Of a DNA stretch of 64,000 nucleotides, positions 43,299-52,538 are shown one piece after another (position 1 is the first letter of the stretch; every line of letters begins with the position of its first letter). The notes beneath the pieces are model-generated. The model worked only from the letters and a program-made list of their open reading frames with translations. It was not told where the DNA came from and did not search any database. The DNA comes from JAYSYM01 sp964543475 (GTDB lineage: Bacteria; Bdellovibrionota; Bdellovibrionia; Bdellovibrionales; JAMPXM01), in contig CAZIYJ010000014.1 of assembly GCA_964543475.1 (NCBI GenBank), positions 1 through 64,000 on the forward strand. The letters run 5' to 3'. The translations under genes and the position numbers were made by a program.

Positions 43299-44554
43299 GC
43301 ATCCACCTTGAAACTAGAAAACTTATGTTTCACTAATTTCGAGAGCTCAGTACGAGCGGTCTCATCTGAAATTCGATCGACGATGTCTTGGGCAAAGCCG
43401 AAGGCTAGCATTTCAACCGCTTGCTTTCGCGACAATGCACGACTTTGAAGATAAAAAATATGCTCAGGGTTGATCTGCCCAATCGTGGCTCCGTGAGCGG
43501 CTTTTACGTCATCGGCATCGATTTCAAGCTCAGGCTTCGTATCGATCTCGGCCTTTTGACTCAACATCAAATTGTTATTGAGCTGAGACGAGTTTGCCTT
43601 TTGTGCATCTTTTCGAATCCGTACTCCGCCAGTGAACACTCCTCGCGCGTTGTCGTCGAGAACACCTTTGTAGAGCTGAGAGCTAGTCGTATTACCAACA
43701 GCGTGATCAATTAAAGTTCGGTTGTCGATATGCTCGTTACCACATCCAAGGTAAAGACCATTTACCACCGCTTCGCCACCCTCGTCGTTGAATGTAACTT
43801 CTAAATTGTGACGAGTGAGGGCTCCGCCAAAAGCGACTTGTGTTGATTCAAGGCGAGAATCTCGAGACAGCTTAAACTGAGTCGAACTTAAGTGCTGAGC
43901 TTCGCTCGAAGTCTGAACTTTCACATATGTGAGCGAAGAATTTTCGTCGAGTTGTACTTGGGTGACAATTTGTGATGTCGCTGCGACACCCTCGATGGCC
44001 GCATGAACTTCGATGATCGAAGCTTTTGCGTGAGTAGGAACTCGAATTAACAATCGGTAGTTCGCCGCGAGATCTGTTGATGGCTTAGTTGTGAGATAAA
44101 CCAAAATAACTGGCAAACCTGCACTTTTAGCATCGAGATCGAGATAAGTACCCTGATTAAGAAGAGCAAGATTCATTCGCTCAAAATACTCTGTCTTTGC
44201 ATCAAACTTTGAAAGCAATTCTGAAGGCGCTTTCTCTAAAGTCGAACCAGACCAACTCCCCGTCGAAAGATCACTTCGAAAAACTCCGTCGATAAACAAA
44301 AGGGTTGCTTGTGACGGAAGCTTTGCGAAAGGCACTTTCGCTAAATCGACGACTGATTCGATCGAAGTAACAACCGAAGAATTCACATCCCAAGCAGCCT
44401 CGAGAAACTGTTTCGGGCTTGTATATTTCCAAGCTTCATCCTTTTTGCTTGGCGCCTTCAATAAAGAAAGCTCATCAAACGCTTTTGAGCGAAGGCTCTG
44501 AAGTGCGTCTGCTGATTGAGCTAGTTTATTGAAAGTTTGTTCGATTCGACTCAT
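43295..44554 (-). CDS. sufD: SufD, Fe-S assembly protein
   Basis: About 419 residues. The ATG at 44554 is preferred over a TTG at 44566, because it overlaps the sufC stop as ATGA, the pattern used throughout this operon. The C-terminal half is the SufBD beta-helix core (PF01458). It contains KAAHGATIGQI, with the conserved His of SufD, and YLQSRALSRKQAVEML. It partners SufB and SufC in the SufBC2D scaffold. The N-terminal third is poorly conserved, as usual. Confidence 0.92.
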   Translation of the reverse strand: MSRIEQTFNKLAQSADALQSLRSKAFDELSLLKAPSKKDEAWKYTSPKQFLEAAWDVNSSVVTSIESVVDLAKVPFAKLPSQATLLFIDGVFRSDLSTGSWSGSTLEKAPSELLSKFDAKTEYFERMNLALLNQGTYLDLDAKSAGLPVILVYLTTKPSTDLAANYRLLIRVPTHAKASIIEVHAAIEGVAATSQIVTQVQLDENSSLTYVKVQTSSEAQHLSSTQFKLSRDSRLESTQVAFGGALTRHNLEVTFNDEGGEAVVNGLYLGCGNEHIDNRTLIDHAVGNTTSSQLYKGVLDDNARGVFTGGVRIRKDAQKANSSQLNNNLMLSQKAEIDTKPELEIDADDVKAAHGATIGQINPEHIFYLQSRALSRKQAVEMLAFGFAQDIVDRISDETARTELSKLVKHKFSSFKVDA

Positions 44555-45303
44555 TTCACGAGCCAATCGTAACCCTTGGCTTCGAGCTCAAGAGCTAAAG
44601 ATTTGTCACCCGTTTGAATAATCTTTCCGTCGGCCAATACGTGAACGTAGTCGGGTTCAATATAATTGAGCAAACGTTGATAGTGAGTGACGAGAACGAT
44701 CGCATTTTCTTTAGTGCGAAGCTTATTTACACCTTCAGCAACAATTCTTAACGCATCGATATCAAGACCAGAATCAGTTTCATCTAAGAACGCTAAACGC
44801 GGAGACAAAACTGCCATTTGAAGAATTTCATTTCGCTTCTTCTCGCCGCCTGAGAACCCGACATTCACTGGGCGCTCTAGAAATTTCTCGTCTATTTGTA
44901 CGATGTCCATTTTCTTGCGGAGAAACGAACGAAACTGATCATCACTCATCAACGGAGCACCTTGGTGCTTTGTAATTGCATTGAATGACGTTTGAAGAAA
45001 ATTGAAGTTATTAACGCCCGGAACTTCAACCGGATACTGATAGGCTAAGAAGATTCCTTCTTTAGCTCTTAGATCAGGCTCCATCTCTAAGAGGTTCTTC
45101 ATTTCAAAGTTCACATCATATTTTACTGTTCCGCTTGCAACTTCATAAGCAGGATGACCCGCAACTACTTTTGAGAGCGTGCTCTTGCCCGATCCATTCG
45201 GACCCATGATGGCGTGCACTTCTCCGGCATTGACCTTAAGGCTCAAGCCTTTAAGAACCGCTTTGCCGTCGATATTCACTTTTAAGTCTTTAATCTCTAA
45301 CAT
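44551..45303 (-). CDS. sufC: SufC, Fe-S assembly ATPase
   Basis: 250 residues with ABC ATPase motifs: Walker A GPNGSGKST (34-42), the SufC-type signature NVGFSGGEKKRNE and Walker B LAFLDETDSGLD. The ATPase drives SufBD rearrangement so that clusters can form at the SufB-SufD interface. AGGAAA precedes the ATG. It follows sufB with a 26-bp gap. Confidence 0.95.
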   Translation of the reverse strand: MLEIKDLKVNIDGKAVLKGLSLKVNAGEVHAIMGPNGSGKSTLSKVVAGHPAYEVASGTVKYDVNFEMKNLLEMEPDLRAKEGIFLAYQYPVEVPGVNNFNFLQTSFNAITKHQGAPLMSDDQFRSFLRKKMDIVQIDEKFLERPVNVGFSGGEKKRNEILQMAVLSPRLAFLDETDSGLDIDALRIVAEGVNKLRTKENAIVLVTHYQRLLNYIEPDYVHVLADGKIIQTGDKSLALELEAKGYDWLVK

Positions 45304-45329
45304 TTTTTTCCTAATAACTGCGTGGCTCG

Positions 45330-46781
45330 TTAGCCAACACTATTTTCTAATTTCATTTCAATTAACTTTACTGCTTCAACTGAGAACTCAAGTGGCAATT
45401 GCTTAAACACATCTTTGCAGAAGCCATTCACCAGCATCGAGATTGCAGCCTCAGAATCTAATCCTCGAGACTTTAGATAGAAAATTTGATCTTCACTAAT
45501 TCGAGACGTCGTCGCTTCATGCTCGAGCACTGCGGTTTTGTTTTTAACTTCTATATACGGATAAGTATTTGCAGATGATTTATCGCCAACGAGCATTGAG
45601 TCGCATTGCGAATAATTTCGCGCGTTCTCAGCTGAAGGCATAATCTTAACGAGTCCTCGATAGCTGTTTCGTGAATGGCCCGTCGAAATGCCTTTTGAGA
45701 TGATCGTACTCTTTGTGTTTTTACCAATGTGGATCATCTTAGTTCCGGTATCAGCCTGCATGTGGTCGTGAGTGAGCGCCACTGAATAGAATGCCCCTTG
45801 CGAACCATCTCCAAGCAATATGCAGCTCGGATATTTCCAAGTGATGGCCGAGCCTGACTCAACTTGAGTCCACGAGATCTTTGAGTTCTTACCTTGGCAT
45901 TTTCCTCGTTTAGTCACGAAGTTGTAAATGCCACCCTTGCCTTCTTTGTCGCCTGTGTACCAGTTCTGCACTGTCGAATATTTAATTTCGGCATTGTCGA
46001 GCGTGATGAGTTCGACCACGGCTGCGTGAAGTTGGTTTTCATCTCGCTGTGGTGCTGTGCAACCTTCGAGGTAATTTACGAAACTATTTTCTTCGGCAAT
46101 GATGAGGGTTCGCTCAAACTGCCCTGTATCTTGAGCGTTGATTCTAAAATAAGTCGAAAGATCAATCGGACAACGAACGCCCTTCGGGACAAATACGAAT
46201 GAGCCATCGGTAAAGACTGCAGCATTTAGAGCTGCATAGTAGTTATCACTTACAGGTACAACGCTACCTAAATATTTTTTTACAAGTTCTGGATGAGTAT
46301 GCATGGCTTCTGAAATTGAACAGAAGACGACGCCATATTCTTTAAGTTGTTCTGTGTGAGTTGTACCGACAGAAACGCTATCAAAAACTGCGTCGACCGC
46401 GACTCCAGAAATACGTTTTTGTTCGCTGAGCGGAATACCGAGACGCTCGAAAGTTTTTAGTAATTCTGGATCGAGCTCATCGAGAGACTTTTTCGCATCT
46501 AGAGATTTTTTGGGAGCTGAGTAATAGCGAATGGCCTGGAAGTCGATCTTTGGATATCGAACGTTTGCCCAATCAGGCTCGGTCATCGTTAACCAGTGAC
46601 GATAAGCCTTGAGGCGATACTCGAGCATCCATGCAGGCTCATTTTTTTTATGAGAAATGAGCTCAATGATGCCTTCGTTCAATCCAAGCGGTGCTTGATC
46701 AACTTCGATATCGGTAACAAACCCGTGTTTGTATTCGCCCTGGAGGTCTTGAGTTTTTTGGGTTGAGTTCTTAGTGTCCAA
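45330..46781 (-). CDS. sufB: SufB, Fe-S scaffold protein
   Basis: 483 residues, SufB family: SCILLGDGSQGAFYSVALT, the NSYRGLVKI segment and CDSMLVGD with the conserved Cys are all present. It is the scaffold subunit where clusters are built with sulfur from SufS. It starts with TTG inside the last codons of the Rrf2 regulator gene (11-nt overlap, GAAGGG about 8 nt upstream). The next Met is about 50 residues in, so the unusual start is probably real. Confidence 0.94.
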   Translation of the reverse strand: MDTKNSTQKTQDLQGEYKHGFVTDIEVDQAPLGLNEGIIELISHKKNEPAWMLEYRLKAYRHWLTMTEPDWANVRYPKIDFQAIRYYSAPKKSLDAKKSLDELDPELLKTFERLGIPLSEQKRISGVAVDAVFDSVSVGTTHTEQLKEYGVVFCSISEAMHTHPELVKKYLGSVVPVSDNYYAALNAAVFTDGSFVFVPKGVRCPIDLSTYFRINAQDTGQFERTLIIAEENSFVNYLEGCTAPQRDENQLHAAVVELITLDNAEIKYSTVQNWYTGDKEGKGGIYNFVTKRGKCQGKNSKISWTQVESGSAITWKYPSCILLGDGSQGAFYSVALTHDHMQADTGTKMIHIGKNTKSTIISKGISTGHSRNSYRGLVKIMPSAENARNYSQCDSMLVGDKSSANTYPYIEVKNKTAVLEHEATTSRISEDQIFYLKSRGLDSEAAISMLVNGFCKDVFKQLPLEFSVEAVKLIEMKLENSVG

Positions 46782-47226
46782 GATCTAACCCTTCAGACAC
46801 TGCGCGAATTCGAGTTTTTGATTCGACTAATTCGGCAACAGATAATGTCTTGTAAAATTCAGTCAGCTTTTTATTAAGAACCATGATCGGAGAAATAATG
46901 TTGCATGAGCTTTTAATATCGCAAGCTTCTGAAGCGCCCGTGGTCAGGCATTTTGCAATTTCGATTTTACCACTAATTGATTCGATCACTTCCTGCAGAG
47001 AAACTTTTGAAAGATCACGAGTGATTTGGTAACCGCCCTGCGCACCTTGTTCTGATTTCAAAATGCCGGTTTGACCTAGGACTTGAAGCACACGAGACAT
47101 TCCATCAAATGGAGCACCGTAAGAATCGCAAATCTCTTTTGCCGAAGTCAGTTCTCCCGGCGTCTTTGCTCTCATGTGTTTTAACGCCATGAGCGCATAT
47201 TCAACTTTGCGATTAATCTTGTTCAT
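46771..47226 (-). CDS. Rrf2-family regulator of the suf operon
   Basis: 151 residues. The N-terminal winged helix has YALMALKHMR and GILKSEQGAQGGYQI, the latter being the Rrf2 beta-wing. Three cysteines (C93, C102, C108 approximately, in the pattern C-x8-C-x5-C) are placed where IscR binds 2Fe-2S. Known relatives sense Fe-S status and repress or activate iscS/suf genes. Being the first gene and overlapping sufB, it most likely autoregulates the operon. Either an IscR or a SufR-like role is possible. Confidence 0.88.
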   Translation of the reverse strand: MNKINRKVEYALMALKHMRAKTPGELTSAKEICDSYGAPFDGMSRVLQVLGQTGILKSEQGAQGGYQITRDLSKVSLQEVIESISGKIEIAKCLTTGASEACDIKSSCNIISPIMVLNKKLTEFYKTLSVAELVESKTRIRAVSEGLDLGH

Positions 47227-47271
47227 TTTCGCTTCTTAATTGGTTATGTTGTGCGGCTATTTTGCAGATGA

Positions 47272-47319
47272 AAACTAAACGAAAATGCTCGCCAGTGCAA
47301 TCTAAATACGTTCATTTAG
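47272..47319 (-). promoter_or_regulatory. Candidate suf operon promoter and operator
   Basis: On the minus strand TTGCAC (47300-47295), a 17-nt spacer and TAGTTT (47277-47272) form a plausible promoter about 45-70 bp before the Rrf2 start. Directly upstream of the -35 is an inverted repeat CTAAAT-N6-ATTTAG (47302-47319), a possible Rrf2 binding site. Neither matches an IscR consensus closely. Confidence 0.35.
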
Positions 47320-47390
47320 GGCGTATATAAACTGAGTTGTTTGGCGAGTCTTGTTTATAGTAATTTCAATAAAATCAGGTATTTAAGCTT

Positions 47391-48263
47391 ATGAAGTCAG
47401 CCTTGCGGTCTTTTACAATTGCTACAGTTCTTGTCCTTATGGGCTTTGGTTTCACGTGGTTGTACTTGAAATCAAAGAGCGCAAATCAGATTCCAAAGCA
47501 GCCTCTAGCGACGACGTTTTTTGATGGAACAGACAAGTTTTTGGTGTTTGCGCAAATCGCAAACCTTTCGGCCGATGATCTAAAAGCACTTAATCCAAAA
47601 GTTCAGTATTGGGTCGACACTCAGATCACAAGAGATGCGAAAGCCGTCATCTTAACAGAGCGCGAACTTCCGAATCCTAATTACAATCCTCAATCGACTG
47701 ATCGCACTCCAGAAACTCAAATGAAGAGTTTGAGTGTTCGCTACTTGAACTGGGCCGATGTTCAGAAATCAAAGCCAGAAGCACGTTTGCTCGAAGAGCT
47801 ACTTCTTGAAAATCCGACTAAACGCTTTGTCATTAATGTCGTCGACTACTCCCCTGGCGCAGATGTCGCGCTCAGTGATTTAATTTCGAAATTAAAATTC
47901 GACGAACGAATTATTTTGCAGAGCGAACAAGAGGGACTGTTAGCAGATTTGCGAAAACTTGAGCCAATGTGGCTTTACGGAACCAGTCGCGCACAAATAG
48001 TACAAACACTATGGCTTATAACAATTGGTCTTGAGGGTGTTTCACCACTAAAAGGTGACGTCTTAATCACTTCTTACCGCGCGGGTGAAATTAATCAAAA
48101 AGCTCTTTTGTTAACTCCTGATTTACTTACCGAAGCACGTCGTCGCTCGATGAAAGTCCTGGTAGGTCCAGTGACAAAACTCGAAGCTGATGAACTCGTT
48201 CAGTTAGGAGTTGATGGCGTGATCACAACTCAGCCACAAGAATTTAAATTTCCTGAGTTGTAA
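47391..48263 (+). CDS. Membrane-anchored, degenerate GDPD-like protein
   Basis: 290 residues with an N-terminal anchor (about 8-26, IATVLVLMGFGFTWLYL). The rest resembles a glycerophosphodiester phosphodiesterase TIM barrel. YWVDTQITRD (72-81) sits where GDPDs have ExDVxxTKD, and LVQLGVDGVITTQP (271-284) matches their final strand. The usual E-x-D and HD catalytic residues are not preserved (TE replaces HD), so phosphodiesterase activity is doubtful. It lies 57 bp upstream of tolQ on the same strand. Confidence 0.55.
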   Translation: MKSALRSFTIATVLVLMGFGFTWLYLKSKSANQIPKQPLATTFFDGTDKFLVFAQIANLSADDLKALNPKVQYWVDTQITRDAKAVILTERELPNPNYNPQSTDRTPETQMKSLSVRYLNWADVQKSKPEARLLEELLLENPTKRFVINVVDYSPGADVALSDLISKLKFDERIILQSEQEGLLADLRKLEPMWLYGTSRAQIVQTLWLITIGLEGVSPLKGDVLITSYRAGEINQKALLLTPDLLTEARRRSMKVLVGPVTKLEADELVQLGVDGVITTQPQEFKFPEL

Positions 48264-48320
48264 CGCGAGGTAAGCGCATCATCACTTGCGCAATTTTCAT
48301 CGCCCTATACACTTGTTGTT

Positions 48321-49061
48321 ATGAATTACGCATACGCAGCAACGACAAGCGCCAAAGTTGGCGTTAAGGCCGGAGTACTTGATGCTATCGCATCAGCAAG
48401 TCTCCCTGTTCAACTTCTTCTTCTTCTCTTAATTGGAACCTCGATAGTTTCGTGGAGTGTGATCGTCACGAAGTACAAGCAGTACAAAAAAGTTGAGGAA
48501 GCTAACAAGAGTTTTATTGATCGATTCTGGCAAGCCTCTTCGCTTGAAGCCATCTTTAATAAGCTCGCCGAGTTTCCCGATAGTTCGGTTGCAAGAGTAT
48601 TTCAAGCGGGATACCAAGAGCTTCAACGCATGGCCGACTCAGCCATGGCGCAAAAACCGAAAGGCGCAGAAGATATTGCACCGAGATTGTCGGGCATCGA
48701 CAACCTTGAGCGCGCACTACGTAAAGCGGTTGATTCGGAATTGTCAGTTTGTGAACATCGTCTCGGCTTCTTAGCAACAACTGGCGCAACGACTCCATTC
48801 ATCGGACTTCTTGGAACCGTTGTTGGCATTATGACTTCATTTCAAGGAATTGCGGCGAGTGGCTCGGCAAGTCTTGCAGTCGTTGCTCCCGGAATTTCAG
48901 AAGCACTTTTTGCAACGGCAGTTGGTTTGTTTGCGGCAATTCCTGCAGTTGTTGCTTACAACTACTTTATCGGGCGAGTTCGCAAGATCGAACTTGAAAT
49001 GAGCAGCTTTGGCTCGGACTTCTTGAACATCGCAAAACGAAATTTCTTTAAGGACGAGTAA
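48321..49061 (+). CDS. tolQ: TolQ (MotA/TolQ/ExbB proton channel)
   Basis: 246 residues with three membrane spans: about 28-48, 150-175 and 190-215. The second includes the GLLGTVVGIMTSF signature. Its place before tolR-tolA-tolB indicates TolQ, part of the inner-membrane motor that energises Tol-Pal during outer-membrane constriction, rather than ExbB. The TAATG junction with tolR gives a 1-nt overlap. The first Met has no clear ribosome site. Confidence 0.9.
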   Translation: MNYAYAATTSAKVGVKAGVLDAIASASLPVQLLLLLLIGTSIVSWSVIVTKYKQYKKVEEANKSFIDRFWQASSLEAIFNKLAEFPDSSVARVFQAGYQELQRMADSAMAQKPKGAEDIAPRLSGIDNLERALRKAVDSELSVCEHRLGFLATTGATTPFIGLLGTVVGIMTSFQGIAASGSASLAVVAPGISEALFATAVGLFAAIPAVVAYNYFIGRVRKIELEMSSFGSDFLNIAKRNFFKDE

Positions 49062-49483
49062 TGGCTTTCTCTACTGGCGGCGGCGGAAAATCGAGAGCAG
49101 CAATGAGTGAGATTAACGTCACTCCGTTGGTTGACGTGATGCTCGTACTACTTATTATTTTTATGGTCACTGCGCCCATGATGCAGCAAGGGATCGACAT
49201 TGATTTACCTGAAACTGCTAGCTCTGGAGTTGCGACAAACGATGAGCCGTTTGTTTTAGAGATTCGCAAAAATAAAAAAATCTACGTTGGTGATACGCAA
49301 CTATCGATGGAAGATTTGCGTAAGCGCTTAGAGGCAATTTTTAGCACTCGAAAAAACAAGCAGATTTATTTGCAGGCGGATCGAACCGTTGACTATGGTT
49401 ACGTCGCCGAAGCGATGGGCGAAATCCGAGCTGCTGGCATTACGAATATTGGTTTAGTGACACTTCCAAAGACGGGGCTGTGA
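49061..49483 (+). CDS. tolR: TolR (ExbD/TolR family)
   Basis: 140 residues with a single membrane span (about 21-41) holding the essential Asp (D25 in NVTPLVDVML), and a periplasmic domain ending in the GITNIGLVT strand. With TolQ it uses the proton gradient to move TolA. Gly-rich N-terminus (TGGGGK). The stop overlaps the tolA start as GTGA. Confidence 0.9.
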   Translation: MAFSTGGGGKSRAAMSEINVTPLVDVMLVLLIIFMVTAPMMQQGIDIDLPETASSGVATNDEPFVLEIRKNKKIYVGDTQLSMEDLRKRLEAIFSTRKNKQIYLQADRTVDYGYVAEAMGEIRAAGITNIGLVTLPKTGL

Positions 49484-50259
49484 GCACAAAAGCATTTTTT
49501 ACTCCTCAGGATGAATTCTCTCGTGGAATTTTAATTTCCATTGCTGCCCATTTCGTTTTCATTTGTCTCTTAATTTTCAAGGCCGTTTTTTATCCGTCTG
49601 AACCGATTCGCATGGAGCGTGCAATTCGAGTTGATATGGTTGGCCTTCCCGACAAACGCGCTCAACTTCCGGCCGAAGCAAAAGTTGAAGCACCACCTGC
49701 GCCTGCTATTGAGCAAAAACCAGAGCCAAAGCCTGAGCCAAAAGTCGAAGCGCAAACAGAACCAAAAACTGTGGCGCTACCAAAACCAGAACCAAAGACA
49801 GATGCCATCGATTTAAAGAAAACAAAAAGCACGCAGACTAGCGCACTCAAAAGGCTTGAAGCGCTCAAGCGACTTCAAAGCGCATCAAAGCCAGTGGCGG
49901 AAGCGAAGCCCAGCAATTCTGCGCCAATCAAAGGTAATGCTCTCTCGCCCGGTTCTTCACTGAATGGAATCGCCAAGCTTGAGCATGACGATTACATCAC
50001 TGCACTCGATGACAAGATCAAAGAGCAGTGGAACTTGCCGGCATGGCTCGCGAATGCTAACTTTAAGGCAAGGATTGTGGTTTACCTAGACTCTCGAGGA
50101 GCAATTACCAAGATGGTGATGACCGAGAGCTCAGCCAATCCAGTGTTTAATGAAAAATGCATGGAAGCAGTTTCAAAAGCGGCACCTTTTCCGCCGCCGC
50201 CCGATCGACTCGTGAATAGTTTTGCGGTCGACGGATTTGAAGTTGGCTTCCCGGAATAA
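49480..50259 (+). CDS. tolA: TolA/TonB-like energy transducer
   Basis: 259 residues from a GTG. One membrane span (about 17-35, LISIAAHFVFICLLIF), a periplasmic linker with Lys-Pro-Glu repeats (about 66-110, KPEPKPEPKVE), and a C-terminal domain (about 165-259) with the WNLPAW, VVYLDSRGAI and FEVGFPE features of TolA/TonB C-terminal folds. It links the TolQR motor to TolB and Pal across the periplasm. The linker is much shorter than in E. coli TolA. Confidence 0.85.
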   Translation: MSTKAFFTPQDEFSRGILISIAAHFVFICLLIFKAVFYPSEPIRMERAIRVDMVGLPDKRAQLPAEAKVEAPPAPAIEQKPEPKPEPKVEAQTEPKTVALPKPEPKTDAIDLKKTKSTQTSALKRLEALKRLQSASKPVAEAKPSNSAPIKGNALSPGSSLNGIAKLEHDDYITALDDKIKEQWNLPAWLANANFKARIVVYLDSRGAITKMVMTESSANPVFNEKCMEAVSKAAPFPPPPDRLVNSFAVDGFEVGFPE

Positions 50260-50279
50260 TCGTTTTCAGAGGAAGTGAA

Positions 50280-51674
50280 ATGAAATTAGCTCGAAGACTC
50301 TCACTACTGACTCTTAGTTTGACGCTCTGTTTGCTCAATGCAAGAGACGCAGAAGCTCAATCTCAAATTTACATCAAGGCTGGCGAAGCAAAAGTTAAGA
50401 AAAGTTTGATTGCTCTTCCGCAGTTCAATTTGCTTTCAACTCCGGGAGTCGCAGCTGGCTCAAACAAAGTGGCAAAAGATATTTACGATACAGTTTTGTA
50501 CGACTTATCAGTCAGTTCTTACTTTGATTTCATTAAGCCTGAGGCATTTTTAGAAGATACTTCGAAAGTTGGCCTTCGTCCCGGAGAAGCCGGTGGCTTT
50601 AACTTCTCATCGTGGAAACAAATTGGTTCAGAATTTTTAATCAGAGCTGGCTACAAAGTAATTGGTAACGAATTAACTTTTGAAACTTACCTCTATTATG
50701 TTCCTCAAGCGAAACTTGTGTTTGCGAAAGCTTACAAAGGTAAAGTTGCAGATGCGCGCCTGGTTGCACACACCTACGCTAATGATGTGGTTCGAGAGTT
50801 AACTGGCAAAAAAGGAATCTTCACAACAAAATTTGCAGTCACGCGGACAGCCGGAAAAGACCAACGCGAAATCTTTGTGATGGATTGGGATGGCGGGAAC
50901 CAGAAACAAATCAGTTTTCACAAATCAATTGCCAATTCGGCAGCTTGGTCTCCGGACGGTCGCTACATTTCTTATCGAGCCTTTGCTTATCACCCGGCAT
51001 TGAAGGCACGAAATGCTGACTTGTTCACCTTTGATTTAAAAAGCGGAAGGCGCTGGCTAGTTTCTTATCGTAAGGGAATTAACTCAGGTGCGAGCTATTT
51101 CCCTGACGGAAAAAATCTTCTTCTCACTCTTTCTACTAATGGCAATCCTGATATTTACAAAATGGCGACCGATGGCGATGGCAAAAGTCTTTCTCGCATC
51201 ACGAACGGACCTCGAGGTGCGATGAACGTAGAGCCGTCAGTTTCTCCCGACGGATCAAAGATTGCTTTCTCGTCTGATCGAAGCGGCAAACCGATGGTTT
51301 ACGTAATGAACGTTGATGGATCGAATGTGAACCGTCTGACATTTGCCGGTGAATACAATTCGACGCCTCGCTGGTCTCCGGATGGAAAGAAAATTGTTTT
51401 CGCCGGCTATGATAAAGGGCACTTTGATCTGTTCGTCATGGAATCTAACGGCGAAAAGATGATTCGTTTAACTTCTGCGCAAAAGCCAAACGGAAAGTTT
51501 GCCGATAATGAAGAGCCAAGCTTTTCTCCTGATGGACGCCACATCATGTTTGTCAGCAACAGAACCGGATCGAATCAAGTCTACATTGTCGATGCTGATG
51601 GAGAAAATGAACGAAGAATCACTTTTGATAAGCACGAATACTTTAGACCAACTTGGTCTCCGTATTTAGATTAG
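50280..51674 (+). CDS. tolB: TolB, periplasmic beta-propeller protein
   Basis: 464 residues: signal peptide (LSLTLCLLNARDAEA-Q), an N-terminal alpha/beta domain (about 25-155), then a WD40-like propeller (about 170-464). It has repeated WSPDGRYIS, VSPDGSKIAFSSDRSG, WSPDGKKIVFAG and FSPDGRHIMFVSNRTG blades. It binds Pal and TolA. GAGGAAGTGAA leads the ATG. No pal gene follows, which is unusual for a tol operon. Confidence 0.95.
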   Translation: MKLARRLSLLTLSLTLCLLNARDAEAQSQIYIKAGEAKVKKSLIALPQFNLLSTPGVAAGSNKVAKDIYDTVLYDLSVSSYFDFIKPEAFLEDTSKVGLRPGEAGGFNFSSWKQIGSEFLIRAGYKVIGNELTFETYLYYVPQAKLVFAKAYKGKVADARLVAHTYANDVVRELTGKKGIFTTKFAVTRTAGKDQREIFVMDWDGGNQKQISFHKSIANSAAWSPDGRYISYRAFAYHPALKARNADLFTFDLKSGRRWLVSYRKGINSGASYFPDGKNLLLTLSTNGNPDIYKMATDGDGKSLSRITNGPRGAMNVEPSVSPDGSKIAFSSDRSGKPMVYVMNVDGSNVNRLTFAGEYNSTPRWSPDGKKIVFAGYDKGHFDLFVMESNGEKMIRLTSAQKPNGKFADNEEPSFSPDGRHIMFVSNRTGSNQVYIVDADGENERRITFDKHEYFRPTWSPYLD

Positions 51675-51684
51675 GAGCTTGAAG

Positions 51685-52359
51685 ATGCTAAAGAATATTC
51701 GCATAGCGATCGTATTTTTTGCAGCGACTCTCGGGACATCACTATTCTCGAACGTATGCTTTGCACAGCCTGCAAGCGATACACCTGTTAGTCCTCCGGC
51801 CGCTGTTAGCGCGAATAGCGAAGTGACGACAGTCGTTGCCTCTGGCGAAAAGAATTTGTTCGCAACACTTGAAACCTCAAAGGGGAATATCAAGATTGAG
51901 TTGTTCGCAACCATCACTCCGCGCACTGTTCGAAACTTTGTGGAGCTTGCAAATGGTCAAAAAGACTATATTGACGTAAAGACTGGTCGAGCCGAGCGTA
52001 AACCTTTTTACGACGGTCTAATTTTTCATAAGGTAACTAAGGGCTTTGCGATACAAACCGGCTGTCCATTTGGAACCGGCAAAGGTGGCCCAGGTTTCGT
52101 ATTCAATGATGAGATCACTCCCTCACTTCGCCATGACAAAGCCGGAGTTGTTTCGATGGCCAACACTTCTCCGAACGCGAATGGGAGCCAATTCTTTATC
52201 ACGCTCGACGCCCGCCCAGAGCTCGACGATAAGTATTCTGTATTTGGTCAAGTGATCAGTGGGATGGATGTTGTTCGCAAGATTGCGAACGTAAAAGTCG
52301 GTCCAACAGACCGTCCACTTAAACGTATTTACCTCAAAAAAGTTTCAATCAGCGAGTAG
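51685..52359 (+). CDS. Secreted cyclophilin-type peptidyl-prolyl isomerase
   Basis: 224 residues. The ATG at 51685 is chosen because AGGAG (51673-51677) lies 7 nt before it; a TTG at 51679 is too close. Signal peptide ending CFA-Q, a short Ala/Ser/Val linker (about 28-55), then a cyclophilin domain with FHKVTKGFAIQTGCP, MANTSPNANGSQFFI and DDKYSVFGQV. Probably catalyses proline isomerisation in periplasmic protein folding. It occupies the place where pal often sits, and AGGAG overlaps the tolB stop. Confidence 0.9.
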   Translation: MLKNIRIAIVFFAATLGTSLFSNVCFAQPASDTPVSPPAAVSANSEVTTVVASGEKNLFATLETSKGNIKIELFATITPRTVRNFVELANGQKDYIDVKTGRAERKPFYDGLIFHKVTKGFAIQTGCPFGTGKGGPGFVFNDEITPSLRHDKAGVVSMANTSPNANGSQFFITLDARPELDDKYSVFGQVISGMDVVRKIANVKVGPTDRPLKRIYLKKVSISE

Positions 52360-52360
52360 A

Positions 52361-52391
52361 ACTCAGGTGTCTAAGCATTTTACACCTGAGT
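52361..52391 (+). terminator. Hairpin after the tol operon
   Basis: A perfect 10-bp stem (ACTCAGGTGT / ACACCTGAGT) with an 11-nt loop begins 1 bp after the cyclophilin stop codon. The tail contains GTTGTTTGTG, so it is only weakly T-rich. Confidence 0.55.
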
Positions 52392-52538
52392 GACGAGAGT
52401 TGTTTGTGCGTCCTTGGCTGTGGCCTTGAACTTCAGACGCCTCTCTTGTCGTCATGATAAACAACTGAATTCTCTATGTAATCTCATCTTGAGACACCCC
52501 GAGAGTGCGGGACTAGGCCTTGCACAAGTACCCGGGTA

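Noticed and set aside
48321..49483. ExbB/ExbD instead of TolQ/TolR
   Set aside because: The following tolA- and tolB-like genes in the same order decide for Tol.
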